Below are positions 7,826 to 16,463 of a stretch of DNA of 64,000 bases, piece by piece. The DNA is taken from NCBI RefSeq assembly GCF_014651055.1, contig NZ_BMWD01000012.1, positions 153,016 to 217,015 on the forward strand. The letters are read 5' to 3'. The translations under genes and the position numbers were made by a program. This DNA is from Streptomyces fructofermentans. GTDB lineage: Bacteria; Actinomycetota; Actinomycetes; Streptomycetales; Streptomycetaceae. The first letter of the stretch is position 1, and each line of letters starts with the position of its first letter. The notes beneath the pieces were generated by a model. It had not been told where the DNA came from. It saw only the letters and a list, made by a program, of their open reading frames with translations, and did no database searches.

Positions 7826-8049
7826 GGGCCTGCCGCTTGGAGCCCCGCCGGCTGCGAGAGCCCTCGCCCCGGCCGCCTCGGGACCGGCGCAGGCTCGCCG
7901 CCGACCGGGCGCGGCCCCGGCGGGCCCGCTGTCCCGTGCCGGCGCGGGCGTCCGCGGCACCGGACGCGCCGCCGTAGGGGAGCGTTCGCGGGCGACCGGG
8001 GCGACCGGGGCGCCGGAACGGCGTGGAACCCGTCGGCCGGGTCCGCGGC

Positions 8050-9222
8050 TCAGCGCAGCGCCGACGTGTCGTTCAGGAGCCGTACGCTCGCGTTGCCGTC
8101 CGCGTAGTACGCCACCGCCGACAGCGAGGCGGCCGACAGCTCCATGCGGAACAGCGCTTCGGGCGGGGCGCCCAGGGCCAGGCGTACGAGGGTCTTCACG
8201 GGTGTGACGTGGGAGACCACGAGCAGGGTGCGGCCCGCATGCGCCGCGAGCAGCCGGTCGCGGGCCTCGGTCACGCGCCGGGCCACCGCCGCGAAGCTCT
8301 CGCCGCCCCCGGTCGGTTCGGCGTCCTGCGAGGCGAGCCAGGCGTCCATGTCCCGCGGGTGGCGTTCCCGCACCTCCGCGAACGTCAGCCCCTCCCACGC
8401 GCCGAAGTCCGTCTCGCGCAGCCCCTCGTCGACCCGTACCGGGAGACCCAGCCGGGCGGCGGCGACCTGCGCGGTCTCGCGGCAGCGGGCGAGCGGCGAG
8501 GTGACGATGTCCTGCACGGTCCCGCGCCCGGCCAGCGCCTGCGCGACCCGCTCCGCCTGGAACCGTCCCGCCTCCGAGAGCCCCGGATCGCTGCCGCCGC
8601 TCCCCGAGAAGCGCTTCTGGGGGGTCAGCGGCGTCTCCCCGTGCCGCAGCAGGACGAAGGTCGTGGGAGCGCCCAGATCGGGGGGCGGCCCGGCGGAGGC
8701 CACGTTCCGCGCCGCCCGCACGTCCGTGCCGTCCCGGGCACCGGAGCGGCCTGGGTCCTCGGCACCGGCACTGGGGCCGGCAGCGGCAGCAGCGGGGGGC
8801 GACCACTGCTCGCCCCGCGCGCCCGCGTCCATCGCCTCGTTCGCGAGCCGGTCGGCGTGCTTGTTCCGCTCGCGCGGGATCCACTCGTACGTGACCTGCC
8901 CCGCCGGAAGGACGGAACGGGCCTCGGCGGCCAGCGGGCGCATGGCGGGATGCCTGATCTGCCAGCGGCCCGACATCTGCTCGACGACGAGCCTGGAGTC
9001 CATGCGGACCCGTACGGTGACCTCCGGGTCCAGTTCACGGGCCGCGCGCAGGCCCGCCACCAGGCCCCGGTACTCGGCGACGTTGTTCGTCGCCGTGCCG
9101 ATGTACTCGGCCCGTTCGGCCAGCGTCTCCCCCGTCGCCGCGTCCACCACGACGGCCCCGTAGCCCGCCGGGCCCGGGTTCCCCCGGGAGCCCCCGTCGG
9201 CCTCGACGACCACCTCGCGCAC
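8050..9222 (-). CDS. Bifunctional RNase HI / histidine phosphatase
   Basis: 390 residues with two enzymes in one chain, the arrangement known from Mycobacterium tuberculosis Rv2228c. Residues 1-135 are RNase HI, which cuts RNA in RNA-DNA hybrids: EADGGSRGNPGPAGYGAVV (first Asp), NNVAEYRGL (Glu), RVRMDSRLVVEQ (Asp) and ERNKHADRLANEA (last Asp). After a roughly 50-residue alanine-rich linker the C-terminal part is a histidine phosphatase: FVLLRHGETPLTPQKRFSG with the RHG motif, SPLARCRETA, ETDFGAWEGLTFAEV and VVSHVTPVK with the second His. This half resembles CobC alpha-ribazole phosphatase of B12 assembly. GTG start at 9222, poor ribosome site. The zinc-ribbon and Nif3 genes lie just upstream on the same strand. 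Confidence 0.93.
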   Translation of the reverse strand: MREVVVEADGGSRGNPGPAGYGAVVVDAATGETLAERAEYIGTATNNVAEYRGLVAGLRAARELDPEVTVRVRMDSRLVVEQMSGRWQIRHPAMRPLAAEARSVLPAGQVTYEWIPRERNKHADRLANEAMDAGARGEQWSPPAAAAAGPSAGAEDPGRSGARDGTDVRAARNVASAGPPPDLGAPTTFVLLRHGETPLTPQKRFSGSGGSDPGLSEAGRFQAERVAQALAGRGTVQDIVTSPLARCRETAQVAAARLGLPVRVDEGLRETDFGAWEGLTFAEVRERHPRDMDAWLASQDAEPTGGGESFAAVARRVTEARDRLLAAHAGRTLLVVSHVTPVKTLVRLALGAPPEALFRMELSAASLSAVAYYADGNASVRLLNDTSALR

Positions 9223-9259
9223 CCCCCGGGCCCCCGCCCCGTGCCCTGTTCCCTCGTCC

Positions 9260-10003
9260 CTACAGGCCGGACTCGGAGGTGCGGACCAGGATGCGGCGGC
9301 AGTTCTCGCAGCGCAGCACGGCGTCCGGCGCGGCCTTCTTCACCTCGTTGACCTCGGTGATGTTGAGCTCCAGGCGGCAGCCCTCGCAGCGCCGCTGGTA
9401 GAGCCGGGCCGCGCCCACGCCGCCCTGCTGCTCGCGGAGCTTGTCGTACAGCTTGAGCAGGTCGGCGGGCACGGACGCGGAGACGACCTCGCGCTCCTTC
9501 GTCAGCGTGGCGGTCTCGCCGTCGAACTCCTCGAAGGCGGCGTCCCGGCGGGACGTCGCGTCGTCGATCCGCGACTGGACGGAGGAGACCCGCCCGGTGA
9601 GCTCGGCGACCCGCTCCTGCGCGGACTCGCGGCGCTCCATGATCTCCAGGACCACGTCCTCCAGGTCCCCCTGGCGCTTGGCGAGCGAGGTGATCTCGCG
9701 CTGGAGGTTCTCCAGGTCCTTCGGGGACGTGACGGAACCGGAGTCGAGGCGCTGCTGGTCGCGGTTGGCCCGCTGGCGCACCTGGTCGACGTCCTGCTCG
9801 GCCTTCGTCTGCTCGCGGGAGCAGTCGCTCTCCTCGGTCTGCGCGGCGACGAGCAGGTCGCGCACCTGCGTGAGGTCCTTGGTCAGCGACTCGATCTCGG
9901 CGTGCTCGGGCAGCGACCTCCGCTTGTGCGCGAGCTGCTGCAGGCGGGCGTCGAGCGTCTGGACGTCGAGAAGTCGGATCTGGTCGGCGGGCGCGGCGTT
10001 CAG
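9260..10003 (-). CDS. C4 zinc-ribbon coiled-coil protein, apparently with a CTG start
   Basis: 247 residues: a long coiled coil (about residues 15-185, heptads rich in Leu, Glu, Arg) followed by a zinc ribbon, CEGCRLELN then LRCENCRRI. Proteins of this family (PF02591) occur next to Nif3 and RNase HI genes throughout actinobacteria; their role is thought to be nucleic-acid related but is not settled. Homologues in my memory begin MNAAPADQIRLLDVQ; here the matching codon is CTG (10003), preceded by GGAG at 7 nt and overlapping the Nif3 stop as CTGA. An in-frame GTG at 10039 (VDNPLPFTWSPQLN) is the alternative start but has a poorer ribosome site. Confidence 0.88.
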   Translation of the reverse strand: MNAAPADQIRLLDVQTLDARLQQLAHKRRSLPEHAEIESLTKDLTQVRDLLVAAQTEESDCSREQTKAEQDVDQVRQRANRDQQRLDSGSVTSPKDLENLQREITSLAKRQGDLEDVVLEIMERRESAQERVAELTGRVSSVQSRIDDATSRRDAAFEEFDGETATLTKEREVVSASVPADLLKLYDKLREQQGGVGAARLYQRRCEGCRLELNITEVNEVKKAAPDAVLRCENCRRILVRTSESGL

Positions 10004-10848
10004 TTGGGGGCTCCAGGTGAAGGGGAGTGGGTTGTCCACGGGTCGGTCACCGTCTTCGAGACGTGGACCCGCAGGTCCCAGCCGTGACGGTCGGAAATCT
10101 CGTCGAGCTGGGCGGCTGCCAGCTCGCACCAGGGCCACTCGGTGGCCCAGTGCGCCGCGTCGAGCAGCGCGAGAGGACTGGGGCCCCGGTCCGCCATGAA
10201 CTCCGACGCCGGGTGGTGGCGCAGGTCGGCGGTGAGGAAGGCGTCCACGCCCGCGGCGCGGACGTCGGCGAAGAGGCTGTCGCCCGAGCCGCCGCTCACC
10301 GCGACGGTCCGTACGAGCGCCTCGGGGTCGCCCGCGACGCGGATGCCCTGCGCCGTGGCGGGCAGCCGCTCAGCGGCGCGGGCCGCGAACTCGCGGACGG
10401 TGAGGGGGTGGTCCAGCTCGCAGACACGGCCCAGCCCGCGGCGGCCCTCGGGGTCGCCCGGGTCGGGCACGAGGGGGCGGACGACACGGAGGTCCAGCGC
10501 GCCCGCGAGGGCGTCGCTCACCCCCGGGTCGGCACGGTCGGCGTTCGTGTGGGCGACGTGCAGGGCGATGCCGTTCCTGATGAGGCCGTGCACGACGCGG
10601 CCCTTGAAGGTGGAGGCCGCCACCGTCGTCGTACCGCGCAGGTAGAGCGGGTGGTGGGTGACGAGCAGGTCGGCGCCCAGGTTCACCGCCTCGTCCACGA
10701 TCTCCCGGACCGGGTCGACGGCGAACAGGACGCGGGAGACCTCCTGGTCGGGGTCTCCGCAGACCGTCCCGACCGCATCCCAGTCCTCCGCGCTCGCGGG
10801 AGGCCAGAGGGCGTCGAGCGCGGCGATGACTTCAGACAGACGGGGCAC
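10000..10848 (-). CDS. Nif3-like dinuclear metal-centre protein
   Basis: 282 residues from a GTG at 10848 (VPRLSEVIAALDALWPPASAEDWDAVG). The metal-binding motifs of the Nif3/YqfO family are present: LLVTHHPLY, IALHVAHTNAD, LTADLRHHPASEF and LLDAAHWATEWP. Family members are widespread; GTP cyclohydrolase-type or other hydrolase activity has been suggested but the cellular job is not settled. The stop codon overlaps the likely CTG start of the zinc-ribbon gene by 4 nt, so translation is coupled, and the RNase HI-phosphatase gene follows: a conserved actinobacterial trio. An upstream in-frame TTG at 10854 is possible. Confidence 0.9.
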   Translation of the reverse strand: MPRLSEVIAALDALWPPASAEDWDAVGTVCGDPDQEVSRVLFAVDPVREIVDEAVNLGADLLVTHHPLYLRGTTTVAASTFKGRVVHGLIRNGIALHVAHTNADRADPGVSDALAGALDLRVVRPLVPDPGDPEGRRGLGRVCELDHPLTVREFAARAAERLPATAQGIRVAGDPEALVRTVAVSGGSGDSLFADVRAAGVDAFLTADLRHHPASEFMADRGPSPLALLDAAHWATEWPWCELAAAQLDEISDRHGWDLRVHVSKTVTDPWTTHSPSPGAPN

Positions 10849-11316
10849 GAACAAAAGGCTACCTGTCTTGTGCCGGTCCCCCACCGGCCGCGGCCCCCCG
10901 TCCCGCCCCGACCGTCCCGCTCCCGCCGCGGCGCCCCCGTCCCAAGGGCTTTTCCGGTCCCGCTCCGGGGGCGTACGCGGTCCCGTTCCAGCGGCTCTCC
11001 CGGTCCCGCTCCAGGAGCGTTCCCGGTCGTCCCGGTCGTCGCGGGGGACGCGGGGGACGCGGGGGACGCCCACCGCGACGATCCCGGAGGAACGTCCGCG
11101 ACACCGGGAGGGGGCAGGTCGGGGCGGACACGGCCCGCCGTGCGGGAGCCGCCCGGAAGGGTCTTCGCCGCACTTCGGCGCGGGCTCTCTCAGCACACCG
11201 GCCCCCGTTCCCTCAGGCGAATCGAAAGCCGGCCACTCTTATGTGTGAAGCGGCAGCCTGCCGGTCCCACGTCTGTGCGTGCGAAAACTAGTTTCGTCGC
11301 CGGAGGTGACCGAACG
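10849..11316. other. 468-bp divergent intergenic region with short repeats
   Basis: Separates the Nif3 gene (minus) from the large low-complexity gene (plus), so it must hold both promoters. It contains degenerate copies of GGTCCCGNTCC (10950-11020), three tandem copies of the 9-mer GCGGGGGAC (11041-11067) and, close to the plus-strand gene, the near-palindrome CGAAAACTAGTTTCG (11281-11296 area), a possible operator. No credible open reading frame was found. Confidence 0.5.
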
Positions 11317-13974
11317 ATGGCGGCCAGTGTGATCGAGTCCGCGGCGGCGCACGGGAACGAGTGGGCCGCGCGGGCGGGATGCGTGATCACGGCGGACGGG
11401 TCCTACGCGGCCCGCCTGGCCCGCAGCGGCGATTCCTGGTTCCCGGAGCGCTGGACGCTGGACGGCCCCGAACCGTACGCCGTGCCGCTGCCGGGCAACC
11501 AGCCGGAGGAGCCCGGCACGGAGGTGCTGCCGATGGCGGACGGGCGGGTGCTCATCCACCGGCTCACCGACGGGCGGCACTCCTTCTCGCTGCTGTACCC
11601 GACGGGGACGGGGACGGGCGAGGTGCAGCTGGGCGCGATCGAGTGCCCGGACCGGGGGACGGAGCTGCGGCTGCTGCCGCCCGCCCCGGGCGGCTCCCGC
11701 GCCTACGCGCTCGCCGTCGGACCGGGTTCGGCGGCCGTGTGGCTGGTGGCCGGCGGCGCCTTCGGACCCGAGCACCTCGCGGAGGTGCCGGGCCGCTGCT
11801 CGGGCGGCCTGTGGCTCGGCGGCGGGGACCGGCTGCTCGCGCTGGACCGGGAGTTCGGGGGCCGCACCAAGACGGTGGTGGTGGACCTGGAGCGCGGTGG
11901 CGAGGTGTCGCCGCTGCTCCAGATCTCCGAGGAGAGCAACGACCGGCTGGTGCTCGCGGACGCCGACAGCGGGCTGATCCTGATCCGCTCGGACGCGCCG
12001 TCGCCGGGCCGGGAGCGGCTCGGCTGGGGCGTGCTGGGGAGCACACTGCCGGTGCGCTTCCCGGAGTGCCTGCACCTGGCGGACTGCGCAGTCACTCCGT
12101 TCGCCACCCAGCCGGGGCAGGTGCTGACACCGGAGAGCTGCGCGGTGGCGCTGCGGCTCGACGGCGCGGCGGGCACCTGGTTCGGCGTCTGGCGTCCGGC
12201 CGGGCGGTACGTGCACCACCTCACGGCGCCCGAGGGCTGGCTGGCGGGTTCGGGGTGGTGGACGAGGGACGGGGTGCTCCACCTGCCGTACGCGACGGGG
12301 GCCGTGCCGTGCGGCGTGACGCGGGTGGAGGCACCGACCGGGGACGCGGGGCCGGGGGGCCCGTGGGGTCCGGACCGTACGGGTGCGGTGCCGGGGGAGG
12401 CGCCGGGCGGACCGTCGGTCACGGGCCCCCCGGAACGGACGGCGGCCCGACCCGTGCCACTGCAGCACGCGCCTCTCGTGGGGCGGACGGTCGCGAACGC
12501 GTTCGCGGGCCGGCGACTGGCCCAGGGGCCGGGGCCGCTCCGTACGGCTGCTGCTGCTGCGGCGGCGGCGGCGGGCGCGGACGCGGGAAGCCCGTGGAGC
12601 GGCACCGACCCGGTGGGAGCGGGCGTGGGAGGCTCCGCCGCGCCGGGTGCGGGCCCGGAGGCGGAGGCGGGGGCCGTCGGTCCCTGGAGCACCCGTTCGT
12701 GGAGCGCCGGTCCGGAAGCCGCGCGTTCCGGAGCCGTGCCTCCGGAGAGCACGGCTCCGCCCGACGTCGAGGCCACGGGTCCCGGGGGCGGGGGCGGCAC
12801 GGGTCCGGCGGAGACGGGACCGGACGACTCGGAGGGCACGGGCTGGGTCCGCGTGGCGCAGGCGGGCCCGGCACGGAGTGCGGCCACCGCCCCGGCAGGC
12901 GGGGACGGCGGCGGCTGGACCCGGGTCGACACCACCGCCCGGCCCGCCACCGCGGACGGCACATGGACCCCGGCCGCCGGCACCGGCCGACCCCCGGCGA
13001 CCGACAACGGCACCGGCACCGGCACACACAGCGACCCCGCGTACGCGCCGCCGCCCGCACCCGCGGACGAGCGGGGCTCCGGCCGGACGGGCGGCGGGGG
13101 CGAAGGGCACGGCGAGGGTGAAGGGCACGGCGAGGGCGGCGGCGGCTGGACCCGGGTCGACACCACCGCCCGGCCCGCCACCGCGGACGGCACATGGACC
13201 CCGGCCGCCGGCACCGGCCGACCCCTGACGACCGACAACGGCACGGACACCGGCCCCGTGACCGGTGGCCCCGCGGGCGTCGGTCACGGAACCGGGCGGG
13301 ACAGCGGGCCGGCGGGCCTCGGGGCGGGCGTGGTGCTGCCGCCGCCCGCCGGAGCGGTGCCGGGGCCCGCGGCCGTCACGATCGGCGTGGCCGGGGGGAC
13401 GGACCCGGCCGCCACGGAGATCCCCGGCTGGACCCGGGTCGACACGACGGTCCGGCCGGGGGCGGAGTACCCCCGCCGGACGGCTCCGCCGGAGGCGGCC
13501 CCGGCCGCCGCGTTCACGTCGGACGGGGGCGGGGACGGGGGCCCCGACGCGGCCACCGTCGACGCGGACACGGGGACCGACCGCGGACCTGGCACAGATC
13601 GGGGCGAGGGCGCGGGCGCCGATGCGGGCGGGGGCGCGAGCACGGGCGCGGGCACTGACGGCTTCGTACTTCCAGGGAGCGGGTTTCCGGGAGGTCCCGA
13701 CCCGCTTCCGGGGCACCTCGACCCCGCAGGACCCCTGCCCCTGCCCCGCGAGCAGGTCGACGCCGTGTGGTCCCCGGTGTTCGGACCGGGCGGTTCCCTC
13801 GGGTCCGGACCGGCCGGCGACCCGGGCCGGGAGGCGCCCCACACCCCCCTGGCGAACGCCGAGCCAGTCCTGCTGCCCCGCCTCGCGCCGCTGGTTCCCG
13901 AGGCGCCGGGGGACGGCCACGAAACGGTCGGGACGCCTCCGTCCCCCGCCCCCCTCAAAGTGACCACCGAGTAG
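11317..13974 (+). CDS. Large protein: beta-propeller-like head and long Gly/Pro/Thr-rich tail with repeats
   Basis: 885 residues. The ATG at 11317 has a near-ideal GGAGGTGA at 7 nt, which fixes the start inside a longer open frame. Residues 1-345 look folded, with repeated strand patterns such as VLIHRLTDGRHSFSLLYP, RTKTVVVDLERGG and GWWTRDGVLHLPYATGAV, reminiscent of a beta-propeller. The remaining 540 residues are low complexity (Gly, Pro, Ala, Thr). They include GGWTRVDTTARPATADG twice as part of a 104-bp DNA repeat, and a third shorter copy GWTRVDTTVRP at about residue 704. There is no signal peptide. I do not recognise a function; such streptomycete proteins may be scaffolds. A 913-codon antisense frame over it is a composition shadow. 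Confidence 0.8.
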   Translation: MAASVIESAAAHGNEWAARAGCVITADGSYAARLARSGDSWFPERWTLDGPEPYAVPLPGNQPEEPGTEVLPMADGRVLIHRLTDGRHSFSLLYPTGTGTGEVQLGAIECPDRGTELRLLPPAPGGSRAYALAVGPGSAAVWLVAGGAFGPEHLAEVPGRCSGGLWLGGGDRLLALDREFGGRTKTVVVDLERGGEVSPLLQISEESNDRLVLADADSGLILIRSDAPSPGRERLGWGVLGSTLPVRFPECLHLADCAVTPFATQPGQVLTPESCAVALRLDGAAGTWFGVWRPAGRYVHHLTAPEGWLAGSGWWTRDGVLHLPYATGAVPCGVTRVEAPTGDAGPGGPWGPDRTGAVPGEAPGGPSVTGPPERTAARPVPLQHAPLVGRTVANAFAGRRLAQGPGPLRTAAAAAAAAAGADAGSPWSGTDPVGAGVGGSAAPGAGPEAEAGAVGPWSTRSWSAGPEAARSGAVPPESTAPPDVEATGPGGGGGTGPAETGPDDSEGTGWVRVAQAGPARSAATAPAGGDGGGWTRVDTTARPATADGTWTPAAGTGRPPATDNGTGTGTHSDPAYAPPPAPADERGSGRTGGGGEGHGEGEGHGEGGGGWTRVDTTARPATADGTWTPAAGTGRPLTTDNGTDTGPVTGGPAGVGHGTGRDSGPAGLGAGVVLPPPAGAVPGPAAVTIGVAGGTDPAATEIPGWTRVDTTVRPGAEYPRRTAPPEAAPAAAFTSDGGGDGGPDAATVDADTGTDRGPGTDRGEGAGADAGGGASTGAGTDGFVLPGSGFPGGPDPLPGHLDPAGPLPLPREQVDAVWSPVFGPGGSLGSGPAGDPGREAPHTPLANAEPVLLPRLAPLVPEAPGDGHETVGTPPSPAPLKVTTE
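12910..13244 (+). repeat. Direct repeat of 104 bp inside the low-complexity gene
   Basis: Copies at 12910-13013 and 13141-13244, offset 231 bp, differ at about two bases. Each encodes the WTRVDTTARPATADG...AAGTGRP block. 231 is a multiple of three, so loss or gain of a unit by recombination keeps the frame. A third, shorter relative (about 21 bp identical, encoding WTRVDT) starts at 13426. Confidence 0.9.
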
Positions 13975-14061
13975 CCCCAACCACCCCTCGGAGCGCGTGC
14001 GGACGCCCGTTAGACTCGCCCGCGCTGTACCGAAGGATCTTGTTGACGGGGTGAATCACAC

Positions 14062-14235
14062 ATGAGCGACACGAACACCATGGAGACGACGGCCGACGAC
14101 CTGCGGGGGATGGTGGCGGGAGCCGCCGACGACGGCCACGGCCGTCACCGGGGGCCCGTTTCCGCCCAGGAGGACGAGGCGATGCCTCGCGGCCGCCACC
14201 GCAGGCCGTCCGAGCAGTCGGACGCGAGGGCCTGA
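14062..14235 (+). CDS. Small hydrophilic protein, 57 residues
   Basis: ATG at 14062 with GGGGTGA 6-7 nt upstream; stop TGA at 14233-14235; a strong terminator hairpin follows 24 nt later. The product is acidic in the first half and Arg/His-rich in the second (HGRHRGPVS, PRGRHRRPSEQ), with no membrane segment or cysteine. Its own ribosome site and dedicated terminator argue that it is a real gene. Function unknown. Confidence 0.6.
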   Translation: MSDTNTMETTADDLRGMVAGAADDGHGRHRGPVSAQEDEAMPRGRHRRPSEQSDARA

Positions 14236-14259
14236 CCGGCCCGACCGTCCGTTCCATGA

Positions 14260-14301
14260 GGAACGGCCCCGCACGACGAACCCGTCGTGCGGGGCCGTTC
14301 C
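14260..14301. terminator. Strong bidirectional terminator
   Basis: Perfect 19-bp stem (14260-14278 with 14283-14301) and AACC loop, between the 57-residue gene and the end of the convergent SDR gene. No T-tract, as usual in Streptomyces. Confidence 0.85.
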
Positions 14302-14327
14302 GCGTGCGCGGGCCGTCCGGCCCTCGG

Positions 14328-15281
14328 TCAGCCGTGGCCCAGGCCCAGCACCTCCGCCGCCGCGAAGGTCTCCCCCGCCGGACGGTCCGCGTAGTGCGGT
14401 GTCAGGAGGGCGTCGAGTTCGTCGTACGTGAAAGCGGTCTGCTTGGTGTCGAACTTGGCCGCTACCCGGGGGCGTTCGACCACCGCGACCATTCCGCCGT
14501 GCACGACGAGGAGCTGCCCGTTGACGTGCGCGGCGGCCGGCGAGGCCAAGTAGCCGACGAGCGGAGCGACATGCTCGGGCGCGAGGGGGTCGAGCCGGCC
14601 CTGCGAACCGTCGGCATCCGGCTCACCGAGCCCCGCGAAGACGTCGGCGGTCATCCGGGTCCTTGCGCGCGGGCAGATCACGTTGGCGGTGACGCCGTAC
14701 TTCACGAGAGCCAGGGCCGTCGACGTCGTCAGCCCGACGATGCCGCCCTTCGCCGCGGCGTAGTTGGGCTGTCCGGCGGAACCCGCGAGGAACGCCTCCG
14801 AGGAGGTGTTCACGATCCGCCCGTACACCGGGGCCCCGGCCGCCTTGGAGCGCGCCCGCCAGTGCGCCGCCGCGAAGCGCGTCGTGTTGAAGTGGCCCCT
14901 GAGATGGACGCGGATCACGGAGTCCCACTCGTCCTCGGACATCGAGAAGACCATCCGGTCGCGCAGGATGCCCGCGTTGTTGACGAGGATGTCGAGCCGG
15001 CCGAACTCGGCGACCGCCGACTCGACCAGCTCTCCCGCCTGTTGGTGGTCGGCCACGTCCCCGGTGTGCGCGAGCGCCCGGCCGCCGGCCGCGCGGATCT
15101 CCGCGGCGACCTCCTCCGCGGGCGCGGCGGACGCGGCACCGGAGCCGTCCCGGCCCGGCTGCCCGAAGTCGTTGACGACGACGGCGGCGCCGAGCCGGGC
15201 GAGCTCCAGCGCCTCGGCCCGGCCCAGTCCGCGGCCCGCGCCCGTGACGATCGCGGACAGGCCTTCGAGTGGCAGTGACAT
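14328..15281 (-). CDS. Short-chain dehydrogenase, Hsd4A/Rv3502c-like (steroid side-chain beta-oxidation)
   Basis: 317 residues from ATG 15281 (AAGGGG 5 nt upstream). Classical SDR: TGAGRGLG cofactor loop, NNAG, catalytic Ser in NTSSEAFLAG and YAAAK. It closely follows the pattern I recall for M. tuberculosis Rv3502c (RDRMVFSMSEDEWDSVIRVHLRGHF, ICPRARTRMTADVF), which oxidises 3-hydroxyacyl-CoA steroid side chains; the long C-terminal tail after the Rossmann core is shared too. It is the last gene of a three-gene minus-strand unit with a zinc alcohol dehydrogenase and an Hsd4B-like hydratase, behind a KstR-type operator at 17434. Substrate is inferred from homology and context. Confidence 0.88.
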   Translation of the reverse strand: MSLPLEGLSAIVTGAGRGLGRAEALELARLGAAVVVNDFGQPGRDGSGAASAAPAEEVAAEIRAAGGRALAHTGDVADHQQAGELVESAVAEFGRLDILVNNAGILRDRMVFSMSEDEWDSVIRVHLRGHFNTTRFAAAHWRARSKAAGAPVYGRIVNTSSEAFLAGSAGQPNYAAAKGGIVGLTTSTALALVKYGVTANVICPRARTRMTADVFAGLGEPDADGSQGRLDPLAPEHVAPLVGYLASPAAAHVNGQLLVVHGGMVAVVERPRVAAKFDTKQTAFTYDELDALLTPHYADRPAGETFAAAEVLGLGHG

Positions 15282-15320
15282 CAAGGCCCCTTCGGCCGAC
15301 GGTGGTGGGGAGCGCGGCGG

Positions 15321-16397
15321 TCAGATCTCGATGCAGGTGCGCAGCGCCACGCCCGTGCGCATCTGGTCGAGCGCCTCGTTGACGTCGCCCAGCGGCACCC
15401 GGTGGGTGATCAGGCCCTCCAGGTCGATGCGTCCGGCCCGCCACAGGGCGACGGTCCGCTCGTAGGACCGCAGGACGTCGCCGCCGCCGTACATGGACGG
15501 CAGGATGCGCTTCTCGTCGAAGAACAGCTCGAACATGTTGAGTTGGAGGTGGTCGTCCATCGCGCCCGCTCCGACGACGACGAGTGTGCCGCCGCGCCGG
15601 GTGTTCTCGTACGCGGTGCGGGCGGTGGCGGACCGGCCGACGACCTCGAAGACGTAGTCGAAGCCCTCCCCCGCGGTCACCGCCTGCTTGGCGTCGGGGA
15701 GTTCGCCGGGTGCGACGGCACGGGTGGCGCCGAACCTCAGCGCGGCCTCCCGGCGCGAGGCCACGGGGTCGACGGCGACGATCTCCGCGGCGCCCTTGAG
15801 CCGGGCGCCCTGGATGGCGGAGATGCCGACGCCGCCGCAGCCTATGACGGCGACCGACGAACCGGCCTCCACGTCGGCGGTGTTGAGGGCGGCGCCGAGT
15901 CCGGTGGTGACGCCACAGCCGATGAGGGCGGCTATGTCGAAGGGCACGTCGTCCGGGATCGGTACGGCGCAGCCCGCGTCGACGACGACCTCCTCGGCGA
16001 AGGTCCCGGTGCCGGCGAAGCCGAAGACGTCCCCGCCCGGCCGCTTGAAGTTGGGCGTGCCCGCGTTCATGAACCCGGCGAGGCAGAGTTCGGTCTGGCC
16101 GCGCCGGCACGCGGGACACGCCCCGCAGGCGGGCAGCCAGCAGACGACGACCCGGTCGCCCGGGCGGACGTTCGTGACGCCCTCGCCGACCTCCAGGACC
16201 TCGCCCGCCCCCTCGTGCCCGGGGACGAACGGCGCGGGCTGCGGCAGGACCCCGGACATGGCGGAGAGGTCCGAGTGGCACAGGCCGGTGGCCCGTACCC
16301 GGATCCTCACCCGGCCGGGCCCGAAGCCCGTCGTCTCGACGTCGTCGAGGATCTCCAGCTTGTCCTGGCCTGTCTCGTGCAGTACGGCTGCGCGCAT
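15321..16397 (-). CDS. Zinc-dependent alcohol dehydrogenase (class III-like MDR)
   Basis: 358 residues. Catalytic zinc ligands in GLCHSDLSAMSG and GHEGAGEV; structural zinc site CGACPACRRGQTELC; NAD Rossmann motif VIGCGGVGISAIQGARL; C-terminal ALRTCIEI typical of the group. It oxidises an alcohol or hemithioacetal with NAD. It sits between the hydratase and SDR genes (67- and 40-bp gaps), so it probably acts on an alcohol intermediate of sterol or long-chain degradation. This is an inference; mycothiol-dependent formaldehyde dehydrogenase is a less likely alternative given the neighbours. Confidence 0.88.
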   Translation of the reverse strand: MRAAVLHETGQDKLEILDDVETTGFGPGRVRIRVRATGLCHSDLSAMSGVLPQPAPFVPGHEGAGEVLEVGEGVTNVRPGDRVVVCWLPACGACPACRRGQTELCLAGFMNAGTPNFKRPGGDVFGFAGTGTFAEEVVVDAGCAVPIPDDVPFDIAALIGCGVTTGLGAALNTADVEAGSSVAVIGCGGVGISAIQGARLKGAAEIVAVDPVASRREAALRFGATRAVAPGELPDAKQAVTAGEGFDYVFEVVGRSATARTAYENTRRGGTLVVVGAGAMDDHLQLNMFELFFDEKRILPSMYGGGDVLRSYERTVALWRAGRIDLEGLITHRVPLGDVNEALDQMRTGVALRTCIEI

Positions 16398-16463
16398 GGT
16401 GCGGCTCCCCTCGGAGACGTCGGAAACGTACGTACGGCACCCGGTGCGGCGCTGCGGCCGCGC

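Noticed and set aside
12492..12507. Palindrome CGCGAACGCGTTCGCG containing AAC-GC-GTT, like a KstR-type core
   Set aside because: Inside a coding sequence, arms differ from the promoter copies, and GC-rich codons produce such palindromes by chance.
11239..13980. 913-codon minus-strand frame opposite the low-complexity gene
   Set aside because: Composition shadow; the plus-strand gene has an ideal ribosome site and folded N-terminal part.
14062..14235. Possible hrdB-type promoter TAGACT at 14011-14016 for the 57-residue gene
   Set aside because: No TTGAC-like -35 at a suitable distance, so not listed as a promoter.
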